Assembly: GCA_030068145.1 (NCBI GenBank)
Contig: JAPJBO010000114.1
Coordinates: 1-64,000, forward strand
Origin: Diplonema papillatum
Lineage: Eukaryota; Euglenozoa; Diplonemea; Diplonemida; Diplonemidae
Direction of reading: 5' to 3'
Length of the DNA: 64,000 nucleotides
The translations under genes were made by a program, and so were the position numbers. The notes under the pieces are model-generated. The model was not told the DNA's origin. It did no database searches and was given only the letters and a program-made list of their open reading frames with translations. Shown here piece after piece: positions 50,228-61,380 of this stretch. Position 1 is the stretch's first letter. Each line of letters starts with the position of its first letter.

Positions 50228-52556
50228 CGGAGGCGGGGGTTAAACCAGGGGGTGGCGACGAGCCCGGATATTCTTGTGTTTTCTTTTTCGGCTTTTGCTC
50301 GGCTGGGGGCGTCCCCCGCCCTGGTCGATGTTTTGTGTTCTTTTCCGTTTCGTGTTTCTTTTGGCCCTTTTCGTAGATTGAAATCGCTTGAAACTGTGGT
50401 AGGTGACTTTCGGGAAACTTGATTGTTCCTTACCCACTTGTGTGTCTGGGGTTTGAAGCCCGAGGAGAGGCATCGTTGAACAGTCGTTCGATTGTAACTT
50501 TAGCCAACGCTCAGTGAGGAGCCTTAGTGGTGACGGCAACCCTTTAGTGCTGGTAAGCCGGAAGTTCGACAGCAGGCAACTTTTTCGACACATTTACTGC
50601 ATGCTGCCTAGCGAGGTGTCAGAGCTAGAGCGAGCCAAGCACTGATCTGCTCAAAGATCGTACATTTACTTTATCCGCACCTTCTGACGGCAGCACAAGA
50701 AAGGGAAAGTTGGCAGAAGAACAGAATGGATGGCACGCAGCAAGAGACGTACCTTGGCTCTTGTTGGACAAGCAGGAGAAATGCAGAGAAGTGCCTCCCA
50801 TCGTTTCTTCGACCTCATTAACCCATAAATTGATGCACACCCAAAACCGAGTCAATAGCTCCACGTCTTGACTATTGCACTTTTTCGCCCATAACTAGAG
50901 TTGTGGTCGGAAATAGTTTGTATCTGACACAGTTTCTCATAAGGGAAGGTACTGAATGTCGAAAAGAGAACTTCTCCAGCCCTCAGGGTGTGGTAGGTGA
51001 AAGGGTGGACGGACCTTCTCGCCGAAAGCTCGAATGACTGCTTTAACTAGGCAGTCCCTGACCATTCCCTCAGTACCATCGCCATACTAACTACCCACAG
51101 CTTGGCTAGTTTTGTCAGACAAAAAGCACAGCAGAAATTCCCGTCAACCACCCAACGTCCGGGGAATGTTGAAGCTTAAAAACATCAGTTTTGCTCAAGT
51201 CCATTGGTACATGGTCTTCGGGACAGTAGGCATGAGTCTAGAGACAAGAATCGTTCAATAGCACGATCTGCCGCACCTAAAGCAACATATCTTCGTTCCT
51301 ACTACTTTGGATTGTACTTCTTCGGTTGTGTGTGTCACCAGGGGACTTTATAAGTTTGGGTGCCTAAATCCCGGTTTTCTGCCACGAGTCCGGCTTGGGC
51401 ATGTTGGCGCTGTGCGGAACCTTTGGGAGTGCGCAAACTCAAGGTTCTCGTCTGCTTCTTGCTTGCTACCACACAAAAAAAATATCTTGCAGACACGAAC
51501 AGACAACAACCTCCGCAGCAGAAAAAACTCAGGACTTTCTGAAATCCTTCATCTTTTCGGTTTGGAGGAAAACAGGGCTTGTAGAGTCCCCTGATGACCT
51601 GGTTTGTCGTTGGGGACGCTTGCTCGCGCAACGGACTACGGCTGATCCTGATGCCGTTGAAAGAAACGGAAAAAAGAACATGACGTAGCGCTTATGATGA
51701 GCCCTCGAAGGAGGACCAGGGAGGGGAGGGAACCGGAAAGCAACGGGACTACTGCTGCCGGTAATGATGGTCCGGACTGGGTGCCTACACGTGATAAAAG
51801 CGCCCCAGAGAGGTTGTTTCCCACTACTACCACACGAAGAACAATATTCTCAATGATACGATTGTTGGAAGATCGATTGTTGCTGGACCCGTTGTTTCGG
51901 TATCAGGCCAGGACCACTCCGGAGGTTTTCACCTGTGCTTTCATTTTCGTCAAAGCGCAGTCCGGAGGTCAGGACAACGGGCCAGCGTTGATTGTTCTGC
52001 TTTGTGTTTTCGCTGAAGATACGAAAAGGAGAAACCAACCCGCTGTTACCTGCTACTGTAACCTCATTCGGTAGTTTTGCATCGCGGGAAGGTGCTTCAG
52101 ACAAGGGCAACCCTGCTGTAGCCATGCCTGCAGCGAACGTGGATTCCCCTTGTTTGTGACTCTGTTTCACAAAAGAAAAGACATGCGCTTCTTTTTGTTA
52201 GTGCATGCCGGTTAATCGATTTCAGATCCACTTGCACAGTTCCCCCTAGTTTCCCAATGGAACTACCAAACCACTGCACCAACGCCTTCTTCTGCGTTCG
52301 CAGATCATTCGCAGGGCGACCCGCAAGATGATGCGTACTGAAAAAACGGTGCGCGCTCGCTGGCCGCCAAGACGAGTTCTCAGGTGGCCATTCGTCTCGC
52401 GTTTGACACAAGTAGCCGGTTGCTGATAGTTACACGAAAAGCTCGTCTCCAGACGGCGGTGCTGCCATCAATAGTCGTTTTTCTTTTCCTCGGAGTGAAA
52501 AGGAACTGACGGAAGGCGTGGACCGACCACGTGGTGACCCGCTATCGAAAACAGCA
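50228..52556. other. Gene-less stretch of ~2.3 kb
   Basis: Nothing recognised. Upstream flank of the UBE2J-type gene and downstream flank of the Pol I subunit gene. Confidence 0.45.
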
Positions 52557-55500
52557 TCATTGCGGGTTGTTGGCCACAGTGCGGAGCGTGATGCCCATGG
52601 TGCGCAGCTGCGCGTTCATGAAGTCGAGCGCTTTCGGCGCGAAGCGGAACTGCTCGTCGCCTCCGTCTTCACACGTGCACGGCGTCGACCCGCACGCCCC
52701 GCAGGTGCGCATGATACCCAAGTCGGATGAGCGCAGCAACCGGTCCTGCCCGACGTGCACAGTACCATGGGCAATCAAAGCATCACGCTCCATCTCACCG
52801 ACTCGAATACCACCACCCTTCTTCCTACCCTTCACGGGCTGCCCCGTCAACGGGTCGACTCCCGCCGTCGCCCTGTCCGCCCGCTCTCTGGCCTGGTACT
52901 TGTCGTCGACCATATGCCGCAGCCTCTGGTAGTAGCAGATGCCCGTGTAAATGTCGCACTGCATCTTTTCGCCTGTCGCGCCGTGAGTCATCGTTGACGC
53001 GCCGGTCCGCGAGTACCCGAGACCGGCGAGCAGGTCTCCAACTTTCGTTGCGTGCACCGGACGATCGGCAACCTGCAGGACGTGCATTTTACGAAAGGTA
53101 TACGCGCCACCATCAGTGGTGTCTGGGTTGAAGCAGTGCACAATGTGCTCAGTTCTGTCGATTCATCGTGGGAATGCTAAGCGCGTAACGAACCACTCAC
53201 TGGGAAGGTGTTGGGCACCGGATTCAAAGGAATCGGACAACAAAAGTTCCCACCCACCCACACCGGTTTGCTTGTGTTGTTTTTCGTGTCCGCGTTCAGC
53301 GCGAGGTCCAGGGGACCTGGGTTCCCGCTCCCCCGTGACCTGGTTCAGCGCGAGGTCCAGGGGACCTGGGTTCCCCCTCCGTCCCCCGTGACCTCCTGGG
53401 CTAGCCTGTTTCTCTCACCATTCAGCGGCTATCTCGGGGGGTTACCCCATCGTAAGTGCAATTCGTTTAGTTTTCTTCCTTTCGCGTTCATTTTCATTGA
53501 ACTGATCATGGTCACCGAGTGAAGCGCACAAAGCATTCCCACCAATGCTTGTGCGATGGTAAAAGACAGTTGGGGCTAGGAACTAGGAACCTGCTTGAGG
53601 TGAAAGGTCGTTGTTCTTTCGATGCGTGGACCTGTGGGCGTCAACATGAAGGGCGTGATCCAACACTGTCCAATTCCACGTTTGTGCCCCGATCGCGAGG
53701 AGTGCCCAGCCTCTTCCACACATCGCAGCTGCAACACAGGGTGGAGGCAGTACTTCGGTGTGCAGCTCCAGACGCGGGCTGATCCGTAAGCTCCCCGATA
53801 GGGATGGTGGCGCCGCTCACCTTATATCTGCCTGCTGCCTCAAGTTGGCCTGCCTGCTTTGAACATCAGAAAAGGCACACCTCACTCCATGCGGTTCCGT
53901 CCGGGTACGTGCCCTTCATGGCCCCATATCGCGCAGTGATCATCTCAATCAACATTCCGACTGTCATTCTGGACGGGAAAGCGTGCGGGTTGATAACCAC
54001 ATCCGGCACAACCCCGTCATTATCGAAGGGCATTTCATGCTGCATGGTGTATTCATTATAGACTGTTTCGTGTTCGAAGGAGGGTTGAAAGAAAGTGGTA
54101 GTTTTGGACTGGTAGTTTGAGAGAGAGCAGCCGGGTGGGCAATTTCTAATCGAACTGTGTAGTAAGCTTGGACCAGACCGAGGCAGCATGCGGTGTGTGC
54201 GCGTGCAACTTGCACCGGTTTGAAACAGAGCACATGAAACACACCTGCTCCACCAATATGGGGAGGGTACCCTTCTGTCCGTGACGCGCCGCGAATTTGT
54301 CACCAATGACTGGGGTACGCGGAACGCGGAAGATGATCCGAACCTTGATCGGTGCGTCGCAAGTGTCCTCGATCTCCAGCACTTCGATGCTGTGCACGGT
54401 GCCAAGCTCAGGCTTCGACCAGACCTCTTTCTTCCCTTCAGAGGTCGTCGCGTACGGCTGACCTTTTTTGAAGGTGTCCCCCTCCCGCGGGAGTTCCGAG
54501 TAGTAGATGCTCCGCTTCCGTTTTGACGGACCGGAGGTGTCGGGCATCGGTTCTATAATCAGGCCCATGTAAATGTACCCAAGGAACAACCCGCGTTCGA
54601 CGGATGATTTGTTGATCAGGAGGGCATCTTCCATATCGAACCCGGTATACGCTGCGACAGCGAGGACGACATTGATGCCGTTGGGGTAATCGTCCATCTG
54701 GAAAAGGTGCTGGTTGTCGGTCCGGAGCAACGCGGCCTGGCACGCGAATGTGTGATACAGCTTGTTGTCGTTCCGCATGGCGAGTGAATGGAAACTCGAA
54801 CCCATCGTTTGCTTCGCCATTCCGCACTGGAAGAGGTTTCTCGGACTGCAGTTCATCTCGAAAAACGGGATCAACGAAGCGGTCAGACTCAACGACGACG
54901 TCGTGTACAGCTCTACGTAACGGAACGCCTCTCCTAGGTCCGTGCGAGCCTCGCCCAGATCCTTATGCAGGGCGGCAATGTCTAAAAAGATCTGCTCCTG
55001 CGTGCCCACCCAGGAAAGCGCGTTCGCTTCGAACTTCGACCGGCCGAGCTTCTTCACAGGCCGAGACAGCCTGCCGGGACCCGAAAACAGATACAGCCCG
55101 GGGTACATCCTCTGGACGCGGGACGACCCCGCGGAAAGTGCGTCGGAGGTGACGCCGGCGAGCCCGTGGGCGGATCGGACCCATTTGGGGTCGATGGACA
55201 CGATTTCGACGGAGCTTGGCAGCGAGCCGTGCGCTCGCGCGTCGCGCAGCCGGTCGCCGGCTCCGTTGTTGGCGAGGTGGAGGGCGTCGCCGTGGATGTA
55301 GCCGAGGATCTCACCATCCAGCGCGACGGGGAACCACTGCCGCATGCCCCAGGCCGCGCCAGGCGCCGGGCGGGCGAACTTTTTGCTCGCGGCGAACGGC
55401 TGCAGCGTGTCGTAGACCTTCGCCTTCACGGCATCCCGCTCGCGGCACGTCAGCCCGAGGCACACCTTCGTGGGGAAGGTCAAGTGGTTCAGCACCCCGC

Positions 55501-58500
55501 ACGGACCGCCGTCGGGGGTGTGCACGATGCACAAGAAGCCCCACCCGTCCATTTGGTACCGACGGGGCGTCGTCGTACGCATCTCTTGGATCGTCTTCCC
55601 GCGGTGCGTGGCCCGGAACTGCTCCAAAAATCGGAACTGGTTGATCCGCTCGACGACGACACTCCACCCCGAGGTCTGCGGCAAAGAAGACCCGTTCGCC
55701 AGCAGCGGCTCCTGTGTGCATCGGAGGGTTGCCATTGCTTCGTGATCTTTCTAACCGCATGTATACGCGACGAACACCCTTTCCCCTCTGACCTTTCACG
55801 AACGGGCGCTTTTTGACGTCTTGGAAAATCTATCCAAGACCCGAGAGCGGGTTCTCCCCCCATTCACCCCTTTACATTGTTACGCGTAATATTACTGTTG
55901 TGAAAACGTAATCATCGTCCAAATTTCAGGACAAGTGCAGTGAACCCAGTGCAAAAAGCGGATAAAGCAGCGTGCCATGAATATTGGCCTTTTCGGCCGA
56001 GGCGGACATAGGTGGAAACGCAAACGTGTTCGGGGGCGCATAAGAATCTTACAGAGGTCTAGTGGTTCAAGAAACAAACAACTGCGTACCTGCGTGTAGT
56101 TTCCGGTGCTGACGAGGAAGCGGACGGGGTAGGTGGGCTCGACCATGACACGCTGGCGGTTTCCTTTCTGCCGCTCGTTTTCTTCGCCCTGCTCGGGCTC
56201 TATGGAGTGTCCGTACCGCATTTTGTACGGCTGCTTCGCAACCAGTCCTGCCGACGCCGTCAGCACAAACTGCGGGCCCCGCGCGGAGGTCGCCTCGCCG
56301 CCGGCCGCGTCCGGCAGCCTTTCGATCGACGTCAGCTTCTCTTTCTCCTTCGCCTTCGCGACGCGCGCGTTTTCCTGCGCGAGCCTGTCTTTGCGGCTTC
56401 CCGTTTTTTGCCAGAAGTAGCACCACATGACCTCGCGGAGCTTCTCCCGCCCGGCTGCGGTCACGGCCACCGATTTGAACTCGTCAAGGGTCGGCGGACG
56501 GAGCAGCTCCCAGCCTTCCCTCGGTTGGTTATCCGCGAGTCCGAGCATGCTCAGCGACGACCTGAGCCCTCGGGACACGGAAAGCACGGCATCCGACACC
56601 GCGTTGAGCCAAAGCTGACCGGGGGTCACGATTTCTTGGTTCATGAGCCCGTCCTCTCCCTCTTCCCTCAGCTTGTTCGACTGGAACACCGCCAGCTTCC
56701 GCACCATTTCGACCAGCATGTCCAGCTTCCGGGCCCGCTCGCACTTCGCCGAGCCCAAAGGGACGCCGTTCGTGTTCAAATGCGGGAGAACGTGCTCACG
56801 CACAGCCCAAAGCCCTACCAGCCTGTTGACCTCCGAGTCCATCGCCCCCGCGCCGAGCTGCGCCCTGCACTTAGCGAGGATGTCGCGTACCCACGGCTTC
56901 TTGTGTGCCGTCAAGTATCCGCCGAGGAGGAACTGCCAGTGCTCAGCGCAAGACGGAAACCCGACGGGCGCCGGAGCGTCAGCGTCGGGGGGCGCGTCGC
57001 CGGCGGGGGAGGGGGAAGGCGGCGGGATGCCGACGTAGTGCCGGGCGAGTTGCACTTGGCTGAAGACGTCGCTCATGAACGCGGCGATCCACCGGTCGGT
57101 TTCGGTGTAGTCTTCGTGGTCCCCTTGCGATTTGGCGGTTTTCGCCGAGATTGAGTCGGGCGAGGATTCGCCGGCGCGCTCGCAGGAAAGCCGGTTGGCG
57201 AGTTGCAAGGGCGTGACCTCGTCCATCAGGGACAGGACCACGAGCGAAAGCGGGACTTGCCACGTGCTGCCCCGGGAGAAGCTGAGGATGATTTTCCCGG
57301 AGGAGAGCATGTAGAGGTAGTTCGGCACGGATATGCCGGACGGTCTCACGGACCGCACAAAGACGCACTTCGACGTAAAAGACGGGCCTTTATTCGCGAA
57401 AGAAGCTCGTTCCAACGCAATAGGGTGGTTCCCTCTGGCGATCAACACCATCCGAAGAACGCGCTCGTTACCTTTGCTGATGAAGTAGCCGCCGGGTTCT
57501 CTCTCCTCTTCGTGGAAAACCGATGAAAGCTCTCCTTTCGTTTTCCCCCGAAGGACGCACGCTCTGCTTCTTAGCATGACAGGCACCTCGCCGGCGTAAA
57601 TCCAGTCTTCGCATGAAAAAAACGAAACTCCGTTGGAACCCGCGCCGTAGCCGTATCGCACCTTCACGAACAGCGGCACCGTGTAATCCGACTTCCTCAA
57701 CCGGTGGCCCTGCGGCTGCAGAGGCGACCCTTCCGTCTCGAAAAGGGTCGACCAAAGCTTCCGCAGGCCGGCGATGCCGCCCGGGGGCAGCCCTGGGTCC
57801 TGGATTAGCCCCGAAGTTTGGGGCGGCTTCGGAGGTGGCGTCGGCTTCGTGGGCACGGTGCGGAGCAGGGGTTTGACGGCGGCGTACTCGCGGGCTCGCG
57901 CGTTGCGGCGGGCGTCGGGGTACAGAGGTTTGAGGTGGTGCCGGATTTCGGGCTTCCGCTCGATTTTGACGACCTTCCCGGAGATCGGCGTCGGCGGCGG
58001 GGCGAGCACGCCCGACGGCAGGGGGCGCCGGGTCTTCGCGAGCTTGCGCGACTCCCGCGCGGTGACCGCCGCGTTCAGCCGGCTGCTGCACCGCTTCCCG
58101 ATCGACGGCGCGAGGTCGTGCGCGTCGGGCGTCCGCAGCAGCCCGAAGTTGCCGTACGACTCGGCGCGGAGCCGCGCCTGCAGATCCCGGAGGCTCAACG
58201 CCGGGCCGGCGGTGGTTGGGTTCCCCACGTAAAACGGCGCGGTTTCGTCCGCGGGCGCAGCGGGGGTGGTTTGGCCGCCTTGCGCGGGCTTCGCCGCTTC
58301 GCCGGCGAGCCACGGCTGGTACGGCAGGATCGACGCCCGGCGCGCGTTCCTAACGGCTCCGCTGGGCGCGTAGTGCACGTAGTCGTCGGCCCACTTCTGG
58401 AAGATCCTCTGCAGCGCGCAGCGGCCCAGCGGCGAGCTTGCCGGCCCGTCGTGCTGCGGCGCCGGCGGCGCGGGGGCCGCCGGCGCGTCCGCTTTGGGGC

Positions 58501-59713
58501 CGCTGCGTTTTTTCCCCGCCTTCTTCGCGGGCTCGGCGGCGGCGGCGTCGCCCTTCCGGTCCCAGCCGACGAGGAGGTCCTGCACTTCGGCCTTGGCGTA
58601 CACTTTCAGCACGCTCACTTCGCACGGCGCGCCGGCGGCGGCGTCAACCGCCGTCTGCAGGGCTTCCAGCAGCTTCCGGACGCCGCCCGCCTCCCGCTCC
58701 TCGACGCTCCGCTGGCCCGCGAGCTGCTGCATCCGCTTTTTTTTCGAAGCGGAAACGGGCGGCTGCTTCGGTTGTTCAGCCGGCGCGGAGTCGTGGTGCT
58801 CAGCCTCCGCGGCCGCCGGTGCGGCCGCATGCGGGACGGGCTGCGGCTTCTGCCGCTCGAGCGAGATAAGCCAGCTGTTAAGCGGGTCGGGCGTGCGGGT
58901 GAACTTCACGAGCATCTCCCCGGGGGGCTTGAGGAAAACCGCTTCGACGGTGCCTGCGATCTCGGCGAATCTCAGCGGCTGAGCGGACTTTTTCGCGTTT
59001 TCGCGTTTTTCGGCCAGGGTGACTAAGAAGAACCTGGGCACGGCCTGGACGGCGTGGGTGTCGAGGCCTGATTTGAACTCCGCAAGAAGCTCTTCGAAGC
59101 CGGATGTGATGGCTCGGTCGAAGGACTCGACGTGGGGGGCGGTCACGTCGGTGAAGTCGCGTTGGAGCTCCGGGTACATCGCGTGCACGCCTCCGTTGAG
59201 GCGGATGTCGTCCCGTGAGGACAGGGCCTCCGTCATCTTCAACGCGGTGCCCAGGTTGTGCTGGATTTCGGCGAGCAGAGCGCCTTTTTCGGTCCTTGCC
59301 CACTCCACCGGGATCTTCTCCGTCCGCACCTTTTGCGCGGTTGCGCTCGTCTTGATCCACAAGTCTTCGACGGAGGTCGACTGCAGCTCTTCCAACAACT
59401 GGCCCCATCGCGTGTTCTCTGCGGAGCTGTGCCCGGTGGTCTCTCGTTCCGGCTCGCAGTCGGCGACGTGTCTGCACGCGCGGTGCACTTGCTCGAGGAC
59501 GGCGCGCCGCAAGCCGCGGATCTGGACTTCTTGGTCGTACAGCTGCGCCTCCGCCCGGGGCGCTGCCGCCGGCGGCTTCGCGGGGGGCAGCTGCGCGTCG
59601 AACGACGCGCCCGCCGGTGCCCGCACGGACGTCGTCCCCATCAGCCGCACGTTCGAGCTCACGGGGTACATAGCGTCGCGCCGCAGCTCCAGCTGCTCGC
59701 CTTGCTTCGCCAT
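52557..59713 (-). CDS. DNA-directed RNA polymerase I second-largest subunit (Rpa2/Rpa135-like), 4 exons, ~1,921 aa
   Basis: Exons 56090-59713, 54245-55711, 53881-54039 and 52557-53072; all introns phase 0 (378, 205 and 808 bp; donors GTACGC, GTGTGT, GTGTGC). The ATG is at 59713. Family identity: EEREPGGYFISKGNERVLRM; GLMNQEIVTPGQL; FLVSTGNY; HRGKTIQEMRTTTPRRYQ; GWGFLCIVHTPDGGPCGVLN; GFDMEDALLINKSS; VPRTPVIGDKFAARHGQKG; INPHAFPSRMTVGM; YYQRLRHMVDDKYQAR; GGGIRVGEMERDALIAHG. The MRTTT box and HTPDG context favour Pol I over Pol II/III. It is the large beta-like core subunit of rRNA synthesis in the nucleolus. The usual length is ~1,130-1,200; here ~650 residues precede the conserved core. The early APHVESFDRAITSGFEELLA still resembles the family N-terminus, so an Ala/Pro/Lys-rich insertion of roughly 300-400 residues follows it. 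The C-terminal zinc site is compact: CGACGSTPCTC. Confidence 0.92.
53280..53400 (+). repeat. Direct repeat in the third intron of the Pol I gene
   Basis: CAGCGCGAGGTCCAGGGGAC...CTGGGTTCCC followed by CCCCGTGACCT occurs twice, about 58 bp apart, inside the 808-bp intron. Confidence 0.8.
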
Positions 59714-61198
59714 CTTTTTATTTTTCCCTCTCGGCCAGAGGCCCAGCGCCCCCCCTTCTCTGCTGGATGGGTTCGGTGTTCGTTTTGTTAAACTTGAAGT
59801 TCTCAAAGCTCCGCTCGCTGCGAGCTACCCCGCTTTTATGGGGAAGGCCATCCCCCCTATCCAGCACATTTCTCTCTCGTTTTTGGGGGGTGTGGTTTTA
59901 AGCCTGTTCACCGATGGTGTTTTCGGTTTTCCTTGGCTCCGCGTCACCCACCTCTGCGACGATTGCTACGTCCTTGCTGATGACATCCGTCCTCAGTAAG
60001 GGCGGCCTTTTTATTTCTTCTTTTCTTTGGCTCCGCGTGACGTGGCGGAGTCGTCAGGACGTTCCCGACCCAGGGTTCGTATCCCGCCAGGTGAAGTTTT
60101 TGGAAAATGCACCAAGCTAGGCAAGAGCGCGGCGACGTTCAACAGTTCCCGCTGGACGAGTACGTATTCTCGTCGTCGTAGACTCGTTTTTGTATTTCAT
60201 CTTCCGTGTCGGTGGCTCGTATCGCTCAAAAATGCCGACGTGTTAGGCCTGAACGCCTGTCATTACGCAACCGCTTGTGGAGGCCCTCGTGGGTTGCCAT
60301 TGGTCCTGGCACCTCGCGTGAGGAGTGCTCGGGCAGACTAGTGTACGTTTTGGACCGATGCAAGCGCGCCGACATCGAGATCAACACCAGCAACAGCGCC
60401 ATCACTCCGCAACGGCCATCGAGTTGGATTCCAGACGGCGCTGCCGTGTACCAAAGCGGTTTCCACCATTGCCCCTTTTTTTGGACTCCCCCTTCGAATC
60501 TCTTCGTTCTGTCTCTGTCTCTGACGGCCCTCTTGCTCTGATGAAGAAACAACAGCTGGGAAATAGCGGACAGCAAAACACGGAGCTACGGGCGTGCGCC
60601 ATTCAAGGAATAGCGAAGAAGGGAAAGGATTCCACGCATACACAGGGGGGAAAGGTCGGACAGCCGTCCGGATGTCAGAATCCCAGTTTTCGGAGTTGAG
60701 CACATTGCGTATGCCGTCTCATCAAGTTCACGAGACAAATGCTTGTTTTGTGTCTCTGGCGGCAAGCTTCGTGACGCCATACACAGCGCCCTTTAGTCAG
60801 GACTAAGCCAAGACCGACAGTCCTGCGTCGGCATGCAAAGAAGAAGCCTCGCAAAACCACGCTCCACCGAATCCTCTACGCATGAAAGTCTTCACGTTGT
60901 CCAGGACTGAGGCATGAAGTCTACAGCGCAATTCTGGCTGCCTGTCAAAAATACACTGCGCACAATATAGTAGATGTGTCGGAAAGTGGGAATAGGAGTG
61001 CTGGAAACAGCCTTGAGGCCTTGACCGAGACGTATCTTTCCGTCCCGTCCTTTGAATGTCGGAAACTCCGCTTGTGTGAAGTGTAGGCTTTGGTCTGCCT
61101 GATGAGTCCAGGTGACGCTCTGTCGTCTCTGATTGATGCACGGACAGCCGCCTGAGCTGCGGGTGTGCATCAGTCAACTGCGGGTCCCACTCGATCGG
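59714..61198. other. 5' flank of the Pol I subunit gene
   Basis: No gene recognised. GGCTCCGCGT(C/G)AC occurs at 59935 and again at 60030, two short similar blocks upstream of the start codon. No promoter element identified. Confidence 0.4.
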
Positions 61199-61300
61199 TG
61201 TGATAGGCGTAAAGGACACGCACGTTGCATGGACCAAGTCCGCATCAGCGGTAACTTTACAGACAAGGTCTACCAACGACTTCGACGGCAAGACAGCTAC
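61199..61300 (-). pseudogene. Decayed copy of the PPR gene's 3' end
   Basis: The minus-strand frame reads SLVDLVCKVTADADLVHAT then SFTPITPI. This parallels SLVNLIRKATTDADLANT then FLTPITPGI at the end of the intact gene about 80-190 bp away. Only about 100 bp is alike, at roughly 60% by eye. A local tandem duplication that decayed, or an unused alternative last exon. Confidence 0.55.
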
Positions 61301-61380
61301 ACAGGAGCGCCGTGATGGCATGAACGGAAGGATGCGATACTTGCATTGGTGCGAGTGCGACAACGGTCCACCCGGTAGCT

